A stretch of 64,000 nt of DNA from Hysterangium stoloniferum (lineage: Eukaryota > Basidiomycota > Agaricomycetes > Hysterangiales > Hysterangiaceae). How positions within the stretch are numbered: position 1 is the stretch's first letter; every line of letters begins with the position of its first letter. The notes beneath the pieces were generated by a model. It saw nothing but the letters and a program-made list of their open reading frames with translations. It was not told the DNA's origin and made no database searches. The position numbers and the translations under genes are program-made. The stretch covers positions 82,799 to 146,798 of the forward strand of contig WHVD01000188.1 of assembly GCA_015178975.1 (NCBI GenBank), written 5' to 3'. Shown here piece after piece: positions 53,421-63,900 of the stretch.

Positions 53421-54868
53421 TATCAGGGTAATATCAGCTCCTGAATCGATAATTATTTTCAACTTGTTTTGTTTATAGTTACTAACCCATCCAACAGTGC
53501 TAATAGCAAAAATGAGCAACTGGGTGGTCAGGCCATTATACGTGGCAATTTCATGATGTTGTATATTTGGGTTACAGCCTGGTTAACACATGCCTTCACC
53601 TTGAGGATTCCCTGTTCCCAGTTTTGACGTAGCAAGGTGGACAACCTTGGTTTCACCACCACATCCTCTTTGGTGGACCTTCGCTGATTAGGCAAATGTG
53701 CAATCATCTGTCAATTTGCACAAGTATGAAGAGCAGATACTGTAGCCTCTACAGCTGTCTCGTCATCATCAGAAGTTTCTTCTTGGAAATTAGTTGGTGT
53801 CTCCCCTTCATCATTACTACTATCACTCAAATACACTTGCTCATATTCATTAAGAGCTTGGTAGTCCTCTTCCGTATACCTGGCTAGATTGGCTCTTACC
53901 TGTCAAGTTCCTTGCCGTGCATGCTTGCATTCGTTATCCCAATGTTTACCACTACCACAATGCCGACAGGGCCTAGCTCCTTTTATTTCAGGTGTCTTCC
54001 CCTTTGATATTGTAGAATCCTCTCTTGGGAACAATGGCTTTCCCAAATGGGGACTACTTCCTATAAGGTGAGCTCTCATTATTCGGTGTGGATTGGGATT
54101 ACTCATTCTGGGAGAGTAGTTTCGACCAGAGGAATTGCTGCGAGAATCTCTTGCTATTTGCTCCAAATATATAATATGTTTATCTATAGATGACCCAGGA
54201 GACAAGAAAGGTTCTTCCTCTAAACTATCTTCGTGATATTTGATGGTGGCTGAAAATTTGCTTAGGTTACGACACCTGTGAGGATCTAAAATCATTGTCC
54301 AAAATTTAGGTGCATTGTTCATTACCTCCATCATAATTTCGGTGGTTGACATTGTATAAACCAGATTTAACAGTTCGGTTTTACAAATATAGTAGTTCAT
54401 AGGGCTTTCATGTGAGTGTCCCGTTTCTCGATAATGAGCTCTATTTGCCTGACTCTTCTGCTTATCTAGCCAACCTTGGCTCATATAAAAAGAACATATC
54501 GTATCCCATAAGGTTCCCCAGTTTTGGCTCGCAGTATGTCTTTCTTGATTACTTAATGACCAATACCTTAAATCCGCATCTTTCTCCAATCTGATTGGCA
54601 CTATTTGTCCTAACTGTATATAGATGCAACTGCTGTGTTCAGATAAGTTATTGATCTTATTTATCCATTTGGCTAAAGTATCTGAATTTCCGTCCCATTT
54701 AGGAATGATATCGTGTTTCAACTTTAGATCAAAATGCTCTTGATCCGAACGTTCTTGTGGTTTATTCAATGAGGACGGTTTTGCCATTTGAGCCTTATAG
54801 AACGATAACTGACTACGTGGTCTATTACCCTTATAGTTACTGTCTCCGCTACTACTAGAACTATCCAA
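53421..54868 (-). pseudogene. gag: Gypsy D gag and protease active site
   Basis: Minus strand. 54868-53903 is Gag, 321 codons: HDIIPKWDGNSDTLAKWINK, LGQIVPIRLEKDADLRYWSL, a capsid-like core (YRETGHSHESPMNYYICKTE) and a CX2CX4HX4C knuckle (CRHCGSGKHWDNEC, residues 301-314). The frame closes with TGA followed by QVRANLARY, best read as CGA-to-TGA, and another such TGA precedes QMIAHLPNQ. It then continues through an acidic region to the protease active site DSGADITLI at about 53460-53430, where gypsy C interrupts it. The Gag is related to gypsy B's but clearly a different family. Confidence 0.9.
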
Positions 54869-55925
54869 AGGTGGATTCCCTCCTGGTGCATTCCCTTGAT
54901 ACGGAGGGTTACTAAGTGGGTCCCGATGATCTTGTGTCGGTAAGTCTGGCTGATTCGGTTATAAAAACATTTTGGATAATCGATTCATGTTGGTCATCAA
55001 GGTCGGATGGGTAGTGTACACTCCTGGAGTATAGGATTCAAGGCGAGGTCCGAATTGCAACTCAGATATCCTGCCATGTATATCTTCTAACTCTGTTGTT
55101 TTAGATTTGCGTTTTTCTATAAATGGATTGTCATCAGATGCCCTGCCAATTCACTCGATTTGCTGCTCGGCTGGTGTAGAGGAACGTATTCCCTCTATTC
55201 CCGACAGCTTAGGTTCACTAACGAGCTCACTAGGCTTGGATCGACTTGGGATGAGTGCGCCATTCTGGAAAAGGAATCCGAGTAAGTTTTCGACGTGCTC
55301 TCTATACATGACTGCTATTAACTCAAAGTCATTAGCATTCCATGCCTCCAAAGGGTCGTTGTTCGCTCCCCATTCAGGCAAACTCGGTAGTTCTATCCCT
55401 TTCTTTTGCAAATAACTTTCTGAACGATCCAAATATTTCATCAGCAGTCGACTCAACTGTTGGAATCATATCAGATCTGCGAAGTATGACATCTCCGTGC
55501 CTGGGGAGTCAGATTCTATTGTTCTATTGGAATACCTAGTAAGAAAATTTATAATCTATCTATCCAACACATCCTTAACTAAAGATTCGGTGTGTCTAGG
55601 TAATGGGACGACTGGCAGTCTTTTAGCCTTTGGCATGACTTCATACCCAATGTTCAAAAGTAGCTCAAGTCATCGTTCGGTGAGTCCATCACCATTCTTC
55701 GAAGCCGTGGTGGATTAATTAACAAGTAGGTCAATTTCCAGGACCTACCGAAAGCTTCTCATCTCCCCGGCCTCTGGGAAGACCGGTGAAATTGGTGAGT
55801 GGGGTCATTGGAATAGTCAAGTTCAGATGTCTCAACTGATCCTCTGGAGTGTGGACTGGGCTTTTGTCCTGTGACTGAGCCATTCTTCTGTCCTTGGGAC
55901 TATGGGAGGACTTGTGGGACATCAC
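54869..55925 (-). pseudogene. Gypsy D region upstream of gag, ORF1-like
   Basis: Minus frames 55925-55731 (HTPEDQLRHLNLTIPMTPLT) and 55456-55151 (MSRLLMKYLDRSESYLQKKG, EAWNANDFELIAVMYREHVE, LLGFLFQNGALIPSRS). They sit between the 5' LTR end and gag, the place where gypsy B has its ORF1, so they may be a decayed equivalent; no sequence identity is obvious by eye. No catalytic motif. The gap to gag (54869-55150) has no clear frame. Confidence 0.5.
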
Positions 55926-56014
55926 CAGTGGTTTATCTTCTTATGGTATGTCTCGTTCATTTGTTCTTGCCTGTGAATAACAAGAACGCTAAAATTAACA
56001 GTCTGACTGACAAT

Positions 56015-56056
56015 TTCTCATCGTCTCCACCAATTTGTGATGTATCATTTAGGCTG
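56015..56056 (-). mobile_element. Remnant of gypsy D 5' LTR and primer site
   Basis: Only the last 21 bp of the D 5' LTR survive (56036-56056; minus CAGCCTAAATGATACATCACA), matching the end of the 3' LTR at 42332. Just inside follows AATTGGTGGAGACGATGAG; the TGGTGG part may be the primer-binding site. Gypsy B was inserted right at 56057. Confidence 0.8.
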
Positions 56057-56652
56057 TGTGAAGAGTGGTAGAAGTTCTAACCATTCTATATACGAAGAAT
56101 ATCGACCGTTGAAGTACGATACCACAATGTATTGACTACTTAGTTCAATACGGTAGAGAGAAATAGCTATCTAAAGTAAGGTAGATAGCTAGAACGAATA
56201 AGCAGAATCAACTGGTTAAGTGCGATTCTGGATAACTGCTCGAGTGCAAGTAGAGTAGTTAGAGAGTCAAATAATAGAGTAGCATGGATGTAGTCCACAC
56301 GAGTTGAGATAGGGATTGAGTTTCGACTGATACAGTTCGAAACTCAGTTTGAATGAGTAGCTAAAGCCCGTCTGTGATGGTCGAGACGATACACCAATCA
56401 CAACTTACAGGACACTAACGGGTGTCTGGGTAAGTCGTGGTTACGGTGTAAAAAGTGTCTGAGTTCTAAACTACGGGCGCTAGAATACATAAGTCTGGCG
56501 TGTGTGCACCCACAAGAGTCGATGTACCGCATACATAGGTCGTCGAACTAATTATAGATATAATAGAAGAGAGAAAATAGAAATAATAAAGGAGATATAG
56601 TAAGAGCTCATCCGACTATATTTCCTGAGTGTATTTCGCCATACCTCTCACA
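56057..56652 (-). mobile_element. 3' LTR of gypsy B (minus copy)
   Basis: A 596-bp LTR with minus-strand ends TGTGAGAGG...CTCTTCACA, collinear with 3735-4330. The preceding CTGGGGGGCAC on minus (56653-56663) is its polypurine tract. The 5' LTR of this copy lies beyond the window. Confidence 0.95.
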
Positions 56653-56677
56653 GTGCCCCCCAGGTCGAAGAGCTATG

Positions 56678-58659
56678 TCAAAGAAGATGTCGAAGGACGC
56701 TTGGAACTCCTCCCCATGCATCCTGCGATGAACCCCCAAGGTGTAGGATAGCATTGCCCCAGGCGAGACGCTTGGCATGAAAGGAAAGAGCGAGGTCCTC
56801 CCGCTTTGAAGCGTTATTGGCGGATGTCAACCCATCCAATTTTTGGATCGACGAGACCCAACGACCATAGGCCTTCTGGCGCGTGCGAATTATGGCGCGA
56901 ATGCGGTCAGCGGAAGCATCAGTAATACGGGCAATGAGAGGGGGTCGAGGGTGTAGGGATGGCGGGGTAGGAGTGATGAGCGGTGTGGAGCTCGTGTTTC
57001 CCCCAAGGGGGATTCCTCTCAAGGTGTCCGAATCCGGCAACAGTTGTTCCAGCAAGTCAACGAGGTCCACTGCAGAGTGGATTGGTGTGTGGTCAGGAAG
57101 AACACAAGAAGAGTTGACAAGTAAGGATCGAAACATGGAGAGTTCCACCCGTTCGATATCCTCCGCTAAACGCAGCTGTTCCTTAGGGTCGTTGACGCAC
57201 AGATAAAACGCACTCATGCGATACGACAACGTGAGAGACCCGCTATACCCCTGGATGTGCCCTTTAAGAAGGGGGTGCCGCAGGGTTGGTCCCAATCGCA
57301 TTAATGTGCATTCCACAGTAAAGATGTCGGAGGGGTAATTAATGGACACATGCATCCAACTTGACTGGAAGGGATGGGAGGGGCCAGCCGTATCCTCAGA
57401 GTGGAGGGGAGAGGTAGTGGTATAGGGGGAAGAGAAGGCAGCTCGGCAGATGGGACAAGACTTCCCGGTAACTCTGAAAAGGGTGTAAAACGCTGTAATG
57501 TGGGTATGGAAGAGACCAGCAGGGGTGGAGGGAGATGAGAGGAACTGGATGGGGTTGCAGAGTCTGCTGGACGATACCCTCTCCAAACTCTGACAGAAGT
57601 TGGTAGCTTTCGTCGTTGGTTGGGATCACTCATGAAGAAGTGAATGTTGTCAGGGAGTAGGAAACCTTCCTGGCAGTCAGCACCGAGGTACTTGCTGTCG
57701 TAGGCTGGGTATTGAGATTGGTCGTCCTCCGAGTCAGATGAAAGATCACCGGGCCCCATCCGGTAGGTCCGTGCCTGAGGTCCACATTGTGAAGGGGGTC
57801 TGGGAGGTAGTGCAACTCCATCTCCATGTCGCAATGCAATGCTTTGTAATTTGATCCTCCGTACTTTGTCCCAATCGTAGAAGGTGACCCCGTCTTTTCC
57901 TTTCCTACTTTTTTGTCCTACACTCCGAACACATGGTGTGCCCCCATCGCTGCAATCCTTTTCAGCAAAATCCGTCCATTTATGACCCAAAGGGGGAGCG
58001 ATGATTGAAGGATTATTGTGCCCTTCCATTCTCCTCCATTCCTGCCGTGTCCGCCTTGAAGGGACATTATCCCTAGCCCCCATCCTCCGCTATCCTTCCA
58101 AGTACTCCTCTCTCCTCTTCCGTTTAAGCATTTTCAATTCCTCCTGAACCTGCGATGAGAAAGCCTCAGACTGCCGTTTCCTTTTGATCTCCTCTTCGGT
58201 AGAAGGGAAAATACTATGAGAAGGTGGTGGGGTTTCGCTCCACGTTCCCGAGGGAGCCCCCCAAGTATTAGAGGACCATGGTGCAGCATTCGAAATAGAG
58301 TCCGTCCGCGTAGGATTCGTGGACGACAAGGTCTCCTCCACGCGCTCGACAGTTTCTGTTCGAGGTGATGGGGCAGAAGGAACTGTAGTTTGAGGTCGAG
58401 GTATTCTTTTGAAATTGGGAAATCGGGGTCTGGGAAGAGGAGCGTATGGAGTAAAGGCAGTCCCGTTCCCCGAGTTGGTGGACGTTCCCGCGATGTCGCT
58501 CTGCATAGCAGAGGGTATTGGCAACGGCGTTCCAGAGTTGTTCGTGGAGTGCTCGACTTGTTCAGTACGAGACGGCGTGGTAGAGGTATTAATAGGTTGG
58601 GGTCGCGGTATTCTTTTGAAGTTGGGGAATTTGGGTTTGGGTTGCTGCTCCTGCGACAT
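56678..58659 (-). CDS. Gypsy B ORF3, long unknown protein
   Basis: Between pol and the 3' LTR, in sense. From ATG 58659 the frame runs to 57301 with a single TAG at 58090 (LEG-stop-RRMGARD, best read as TGG-to-TAG). A second frame, open from 57586 to 56678, overlaps it by about 285 nt and carries the rest (302 codons), so one frameshift near 57500, mutational or programmed, would give about 650 residues. The N-terminus is Pro/Ser/Thr-rich and repeats FPNFKRIPRPQ at about residues 11 and 77. Later parts: YDWDKVRRIKLQSIALRHGD, CPICRAAF, RLAEDIERVELSMFRSLLVN, IRAIIRTRQKAYGRWVSSIQ. No signal peptide, membrane segment or known catalytic motif is seen; an Env role is not supported. Confidence 0.7.
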
Positions 58660-58854
58660 AGTATACTGATTAGAGAGGTTGACGTGGAGGGAAGAGATAG
58701 GGGGAATAAAATTTTCTTTAGTGAATTTACATATTTTATATTAATTTCAAGCTCCGCTCGGTTATTGAAGTGAAAGGCTGAGGGGGAAGAAAGTGGGGGG
58801 GTAGAGCTAGAAGTAGATAAACAGCGTTGTCGTCGTAAGGATGTGAAATGATCA
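58660..58854 (-). other. Short non-coding spacer between pol and ORF3
   Basis: About 195 bp, also present in the plus copy at 8236-8434 with clear similarity (AAATTAATATAAAATA, CTCTTCCCTCCACGTC on the coding strand). The conserved AT-rich part just upstream of the ORF3 ATG might be a promoter or splice region for ORF3. Confidence 0.5.
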
Positions 58855-61800
58855 TTAAATTCGATAAATAGTCTTGTAAGCTCTAAGGAGAGCGGGAGTG
58901 TTACGAAGGTCATTGCCGTTTAACCAAGTGTCCTCCTCCGGTCCATATCCTTTCCATCGAACCTGGAAAAGGAGTCGATTTCGATGCTTTTTGTGCCCTA
59001 CTATAGCTTCTACTTTGTACTCCTTGTCCTTACGATTGAGTTCTTGAGGGTTCTTGAGTAGCTCCCTGGATCCGAATTCCTTTGGGGAGAGGTGGTACTT
59101 TTTAAGATGATCTCGATTAATCACTGGATGTAATTGATATTCCGAGGGAATGTGGAGTCGGAAGACTTGAGGATTGATCTTTTCCAAGACCTCAAACGGC
59201 CCTATCTGTCTTTGTATAAGTTTCCTTCTGGGTCCTTTGGCTTCGATGAGCTCGAGAGAATGGGGATTAATCAGAACATAATCTCCCTCTGAGATATCTT
59301 CCACCGATCTCCATCTCTTGTTGTAACTGTGAGCTTGGGTTTCTTGTGCTCGCGCAATTGAATCCCGCGCCACTTGTCGGTGATTTTCCAATTCTAAGAT
59401 CCATTGGTTGGCTACAGGGCTATCCGATAATTCTCTGGGAACCACAGGGTCGTCCCCTCCCAGACAGCTAGACATTCCTCTTGGTAAGTAGCCCATCAGC
59501 AAAAAGGCCGGTGCATAGCTTGTTGAGCTTTGAACCGTCGAATTGTAGGTATGAGCCACTACTTGAGTCCATTTAGACCATTCCTCCTTCGAAGAGGCGC
59601 AGTACGCTCTGAGCATTTGCTCCACAATAGCATTAGCGTTCTCCGTTTGACTGTCGGTCTGAGGGTGGTGGGACGAGGATACTGCAAGGGCACTTCCGTA
59701 TACTTTGCAGACTTCCCTCCAGAACCTACAGGTCCACCTCTTGTCTCGATCACAGATTATCCTTGAAGGCAGACCGAAAGGAGCGGCTACTTTATTCACG
59801 AAGATTCGTGCGAATCCCTCTGCGGATAGATCTGAAGTGGTGGGTTCACAGATTAAGAAACGCGTGAGTTTATCCACGGCGATGAAGATGGTGGAATAAC
59901 CACCCTCTGTAGAAGGAGGCAATCCGGTAATCAGGTCCATCGAGACAACCTCAAACGGCCTTAGGGGTACATCCGTGGGTCGAAGAGCTCCTTGTCGAGT
60001 GGAATGATCAATTTTAGTTTTCTGGCATATATCGCAGCTGCGAGCATATGCCACGCAGTCATGCAACATCCTCGGCCAAAAGAAATGGTCTTTCATCAGA
60101 TTAAAGAGCCTGTGGCTGCCTGCATGAGCTCCTTCGAAGGGGTTATCATGTATCAGCTTGAGTATGGTCATCGTCATGCTGCTAGGAATGCAGATTCGAC
60201 TTTTCCAGTCTAAATCTCGAAAGAACAATAGCTTATTCTTGCCGATGAAATAATGCGAAGGAGTAGTTACCATGTTTGGAGAAATGGGATCGGTGGCGTA
60301 ATAGTTTCTGAAGGCAGGGTCCTTCTGATATCCGTCGCGAAGTTCCTTAGCATAATTTTCGTCGATCTCTATAAGCAATTGTGGATTAGAGAGAGTAAAA
60401 TTCGCTTCATCGGTTTCATTGTTTCTGGGGAGGTTGTGCAAATCCCATTTCGTTTGGGGGACCTCTTCCATGGTTCCGACTGGTTTGACTAACTCGTGAT
60501 GAGTGAGAAAGACAGCCCTTTCCGCTGGTTTGTTCTCCCATACCGTCTCATCGTTATTCCGGTTATAAGAATCCGCTACGATCGGTAAAAGGTCGTCCCT
60601 TGTGGGGCTAGCATAGTCCGGTACTCGAGGAAGTCTGGAGAGTGAGTCAACGTTGCTATGTATTCGTCCTGCTCTATGTAGGATTTCCAGACTGGGGTAT
60701 GCAGCGTATACCGCCCCCCATGCAGCCAGTCGACGAGTAGTATTCTCGTAAGATCTGGCCCATTGTAACGCCGCATGGTCAGTGATCAGAAGGATATGTT
60801 CGCCTTTGATAAAGGGCTGGAAATGGACTAATCCTTCTTTAGCGGCTAACGCTTCTCGCTCTGTGGCTGAATAGTTACATTCTGCTTTCTTGAGCGTACG
60901 GCTCCAGTAGGCGATAACACGTTCGACCGTGACACTGGTGTCATCAAAATCTGCAGCCCAGGAATCCGTCCAGGTGAATTCTGGCTCCTTGGTTTTATAA
61001 CGAGTAACAAAGATGGGCACGTCTCGTGATTGATCGAAGGGTGCTCGTGCTTGGGAATAAATTTTCGTATCCTTAAGGTCTTTAAGCGCCATTTTCTGTA
61101 TTTGTTGGAGGCAACATCCTAGCGCAAAGTCCGAAGCATCCGTGTATAACTGGTAAGGCATACCGCTCGCGGGGTGTCCGAGTACTGGAGCTGAGCTCAA
61201 CGCAACCTTGATGTCGTCAAAAGCTCGGGCATGTTCAGAATCCCAATTCCAATGAACTCCTTTCTTCAAGAGGTTGAACAGTGGAGCAACCATCCAGGAG
61301 TAAAATGGTATGTACGCAGAGAAATACAGAACCATTCCTAGAAAACGTTGAAGATCCGCTATCTTAGAAGGCGTAGCCAATTCTAGTATAGCAGCAACCT
61401 TTTCTTGATGGGTCGAAAAGCCAAGTCTAGACACTTTATGTCCTAGTAGTAGAATCGAATTATACCCTACATAGCACTTTTTGGGCGAGAGAGTGATTCC
61501 CACGGCAATTATGGCTTGTAAAACCTGATCTAAATGTTCTAGATGATCGTCCCATGTCTTAGAAAAGATCACGATGTCGTCAATATAAACCAGACAGAAT
61601 ATCCATAAGTAAGGTGCAAGTACGGTTTGCATAGCCCTTTGGAATATAGAAGGTCCATTACGAAGTCCAAAGGGCATTCTCCTGAATTGCCACAGTCCTC
61701 GATGGGATCTGAAGGCGGTCTTCGGCTTGTCTTCCTCTAACATTTCAAGTTGGGTAAAACTGGCTAGTGCGTCGAAGGAAGATAAGATGTTGGAGCCTGA

Positions 61801-62082
61801 AAGCGCTTGCATGATTTCCGACTGGCGTGGCAGCGGGAATTCATCGGGAACTGTTAGACTGTTCAACTTTCTATAGTTGATCACTACTCGTGGTTTCCCA
61901 TTGCGATAGACGACAAAGGCTGGTGCCCCCCAAGGACTCTTGGACAGTTCGATTACTCCCTGTTGGAACCAAGTATCCATTTGTTCATCAATGACTTTCC
62001 TATTAGCTGGGGAGGTTGGGAACATTGACATTGAAATAGGTTGCGTGCCCTCTTTCAATGGGACATTGACCTTGACATCCAC
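58855..62082 (-). CDS. pol: Gypsy B pol: RT, RNase H, integrase, chromodomain
   Basis: 1075 open codons, the best-preserved protein in the window. RT about 30-220 with SPWGAPAFVVYRNGKPRVVI, MPFGLRNGPSIFQRAM and YIDD at 166-169. RNase H about 308-450 with YTDASDFALG (Asp 315), SATEREALA and ITDHAALQW. Integrase zinc domain with HDNPFEGAHAGSHRLF...CDICQK (645-688); core with Asp 716 (VSMDLITG), Asp 778 (CDRDKRW) and Glu 814 (QTENAN), the D-X35-E spacing of Ty3/gypsy. Chromodomain at 1021-1075 (VRWKGYGPEEDTW) ends the protein. The first codon listed is GTG: the true reading frame continues upstream into the protease through one TGA at 62092-62094. Confidence 0.97.
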   Translation of the reverse strand: MDVKVNVPLKEGTQPISMSMFPTSPANRKVIDEQMDTWFQQGVIELSKSPWGAPAFVVYRNGKPRVVINYRKLNSLTVPDEFPLPRQSEIMQALSGSNILSSFDALASFTQLEMLEEDKPKTAFRSHRGLWQFRRMPFGLRNGPSIFQRAMQTVLAPYLWIFCLVYIDDIVIFSKTWDDHLEHLDQVLQAIIAVGITLSPKKCYVGYNSILLLGHKVSRLGFSTHQEKVAAILELATPSKIADLQRFLGMVLYFSAYIPFYSWMVAPLFNLLKKGVHWNWDSEHARAFDDIKVALSSAPVLGHPASGMPYQLYTDASDFALGCCLQQIQKMALKDLKDTKIYSQARAPFDQSRDVPIFVTRYKTKEPEFTWTDSWAADFDDTSVTVERVIAYWSRTLKKAECNYSATEREALAAKEGLVHFQPFIKGEHILLITDHAALQWARSYENTTRRLAAWGAVYAAYPSLEILHRAGRIHSNVDSLSRLPRVPDYASPTRDDLLPIVADSYNRNNDETVWENKPAERAVFLTHHELVKPVGTMEEVPQTKWDLHNLPRNNETDEANFTLSNPQLLIEIDENYAKELRDGYQKDPAFRNYYATDPISPNMVTTPSHYFIGKNKLLFFRDLDWKSRICIPSSMTMTILKLIHDNPFEGAHAGSHRLFNLMKDHFFWPRMLHDCVAYARSCDICQKTKIDHSTRQGALRPTDVPLRPFEVVSMDLITGLPPSTEGGYSTIFIAVDKLTRFLICEPTTSDLSAEGFARIFVNKVAAPFGLPSRIICDRDKRWTCRFWREVCKVYGSALAVSSSHHPQTDSQTENANAIVEQMLRAYCASSKEEWSKWTQVVAHTYNSTVQSSTSYAPAFLLMGYLPRGMSSCLGGDDPVVPRELSDSPVANQWILELENHRQVARDSIARAQETQAHSYNKRWRSVEDISEGDYVLINPHSLELIEAKGPRRKLIQRQIGPFEVLEKINPQVFRLHIPSEYQLHPVINRDHLKKYHLSPKEFGSRELLKNPQELNRKDKEYKVEAIVGHKKHRNRLLFQVRWKGYGPEEDTWLNGNDLRNTPALLRAYKTIYRI

Positions 62083-62091
62083 TTGTCCCAG

Positions 62092-63900
62092 TCACCCGTC
62101 TACACCGAAAGCTAGGACATTCTTAGTTAATACCGACTCCAAGCGGGAGGAGACTTCAGTAGGGATGTCAGGTCCTAAGTTAACCAGCTTATGCAGGTCT
62201 TCCGCACGAAACGTGTCCTTGGTGGCAACCTCCGACGTTTTAGGACCTGCCGGGTCGAAATCATCTGCAAGTTCCTGTTCTGGGGGCAGTCTGGAGGATT
62301 GAGGATTAAGGACACGTTCCTCCTCTATTCTTGATAGACTTTCGACGAGATTGGTGATCTTGGTTGCCATCGACTGCATCGATGCCCTCTCAGTCGAATA
62401 TCTAGGAGTCTGGGCCCATTTGTTTGCGTCGTGAATTAATCCAACAGTTTCCCCTCGTCTGATGATTCTTGGCGTCAGAGAGGGATTAGCGAGAGGTATC
62501 GCGGCACGTTCCCTAGAGATGGCAGTGGTGGGAGCAGTGAGTATACTCCCATCGTCATTCTGCAAGACAACTCCCTCGACTATCCATTGGTCACCAATAA
62601 GATCTCCTACAAAGATTGGTCCTAATCGAGTTGATTCTGGTTCTATAGTACAATCTTGTGAGGCCCGTGAGACTCTTTCAGTACGCACTCCTTTGTCTGG
62701 TTTGGAAGTCAGTTCAGACGAGTCATTGGCTAATTCCTCAAAGGGGATCTTGCTAATCGAAAAGGTTAAAGGCTGCGGCTCCTTGGAAGAACTGGCTGGA
62801 ATAGATCCTGCTCTCCCAGGCAAAATCAATCTGGAACCCAGCGGTTGGTCTCGCAGTGTCCCGATCTCATAGTTCACGTGAAAGTCTTCTCCGAGAAGGA
62901 TCGGGACGGTCATACCTCGGACAACGTACATCTCGGCGGTAAATTTGAGGAGTATACCGGTGTCGTCCTCGAGATAAATGGGGACATTGATGTATCCTAA
63001 TACCTTGGCATTACCGGTAAGTTGTACGAGGTGCAGCTTGAGTCCCTGCTTGAGTTTAGGGCGGTCTTCTAGTTCCTTATAGAAATCCTCCGAGATTAAG
63101 GAGAGGTCAGCTCCGGCGTCCAGCCTGATTTTAATAGGATTTGAGGCTTCTGAATTCCCTACGCGTCCGTAGACATGTAATGCTGAAATCCCAATACTGG
63201 AATATCCACCCAGAGGGTCCCTTCTGCGATAGATAATAGTCGAATCCTCTTTCATAAGTCGACTGGATCGGGGGTATTGAATTCTAGGTCTTTTGCTTTC
63301 TTTTCTTGCAGCCAGTTTGATGTCCCTCTGGATACATCTACCATTAGGTACTTTGGGAGCATTCGAAATAGAGTCGTCCACTTCAGAGTCTGACTCATCG
63401 CAAGGAATTAAGTCGGGTAATTGCCCTGGGTCAAAGGGGAAGCTCTCCTCCTCCGATCCCTCTGACTCAGAGGGGTCTTCTATAACATAGGTTTGACTTA
63501 TTTCCTTAGATCGGTTTGCAAATGCGTCCTCATCGACGATTTCCTCAATGGTGGGAGGTTCAGGTCGCAATAAAACTCTCGTCTCAGTCAGACCTTCACG
63601 GTTCTGACGATGAGCGTCTAGCCAGTCTCCTTTCTCGAGAAAATCATGGTCTGATATAGAAACATAAACTTGCGATGTCTCATTCTCATTCGAGGATGCT
63701 TTCACGTCTGAAACGATGTTGTCCTCTGGCTGAGGAAGGTAGACAGAAATGAAAATCGATTCCTCATCAATGTTATGTACTTGTCCCTGTACACTTAATC
63801 CATAAACCGTTTCATAAGCCCTTTTGATCCTCCGCCTCCTCCATTGGGTTCTGTGCAGAGCACTTGTTAATCGAGACATAGTGCGACATCCTGCCCACAT
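62092..63900 (-). CDS. Gypsy B protease and RT linker
   Basis: 602 open codons in the same frame as the pol ORF below it, separated only by TGA (VDG-stop-LGQVDVKVNV); gypsy D has CGA at that codon. Residues 1-240 are an acidic Ser/Glu/Asp-rich linker after Gag. The aspartic protease follows with active site IRLDAGADLSLIS (DAG at 261-263), INVPIYLEDDTGILLKFTAE and VPILLGEDFHVNYEIG (about 330). The last 250 residues link to RT. DAG instead of DSG/DTG is tolerated in some retroelement proteases but is worth noting. Its N-terminus overlaps the end of Gag in another frame. Confidence 0.92.
   Translation of the reverse strand: MWAGCRTMSRLTSALHRTQWRRRRIKRAYETVYGLSVQGQVHNIDEESIFISVYLPQPEDNIVSDVKASSNENETSQVYVSISDHDFLEKGDWLDAHRQNREGLTETRVLLRPEPPTIEEIVDEDAFANRSKEISQTYVIEDPSESEGSEEESFPFDPGQLPDLIPCDESDSEVDDSISNAPKVPNGRCIQRDIKLAARKESKRPRIQYPRSSRLMKEDSTIIYRRRDPLGGYSSIGISALHVYGRVGNSEASNPIKIRLDAGADLSLISEDFYKELEDRPKLKQGLKLHLVQLTGNAKVLGYINVPIYLEDDTGILLKFTAEMYVVRGMTVPILLGEDFHVNYEIGTLRDQPLGSRLILPGRAGSIPASSSKEPQPLTFSISKIPFEELANDSSELTSKPDKGVRTERVSRASQDCTIEPESTRLGPIFVGDLIGDQWIVEGVVLQNDDGSILTAPTTAISRERAAIPLANPSLTPRIIRRGETVGLIHDANKWAQTPRYSTERASMQSMATKITNLVESLSRIEEERVLNPQSSRLPPEQELADDFDPAGPKTSEVATKDTFRAEDLHKLVNLGPDIPTEVSSRLESVLTKNVLAFGVDG

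Noticed and set aside
56678-58659. Calling ORF3 an Env protein
   Set aside because: Its position fits, but no signal peptide, transmembrane segment or fusion-like region is visible.
58134-58913. 259-codon minus ORF overlapping ORF3
   Set aside because: Shifted-frame shadow of ORF3 and the pol end; its Leu/Pro/Arg bias follows from the Pro/Ser-rich true frame.
61940-62302. 120-codon plus ORF, and 62462-62872 plus ORF
   Set aside because: Antisense shadows of the gypsy B protease-RT linker.
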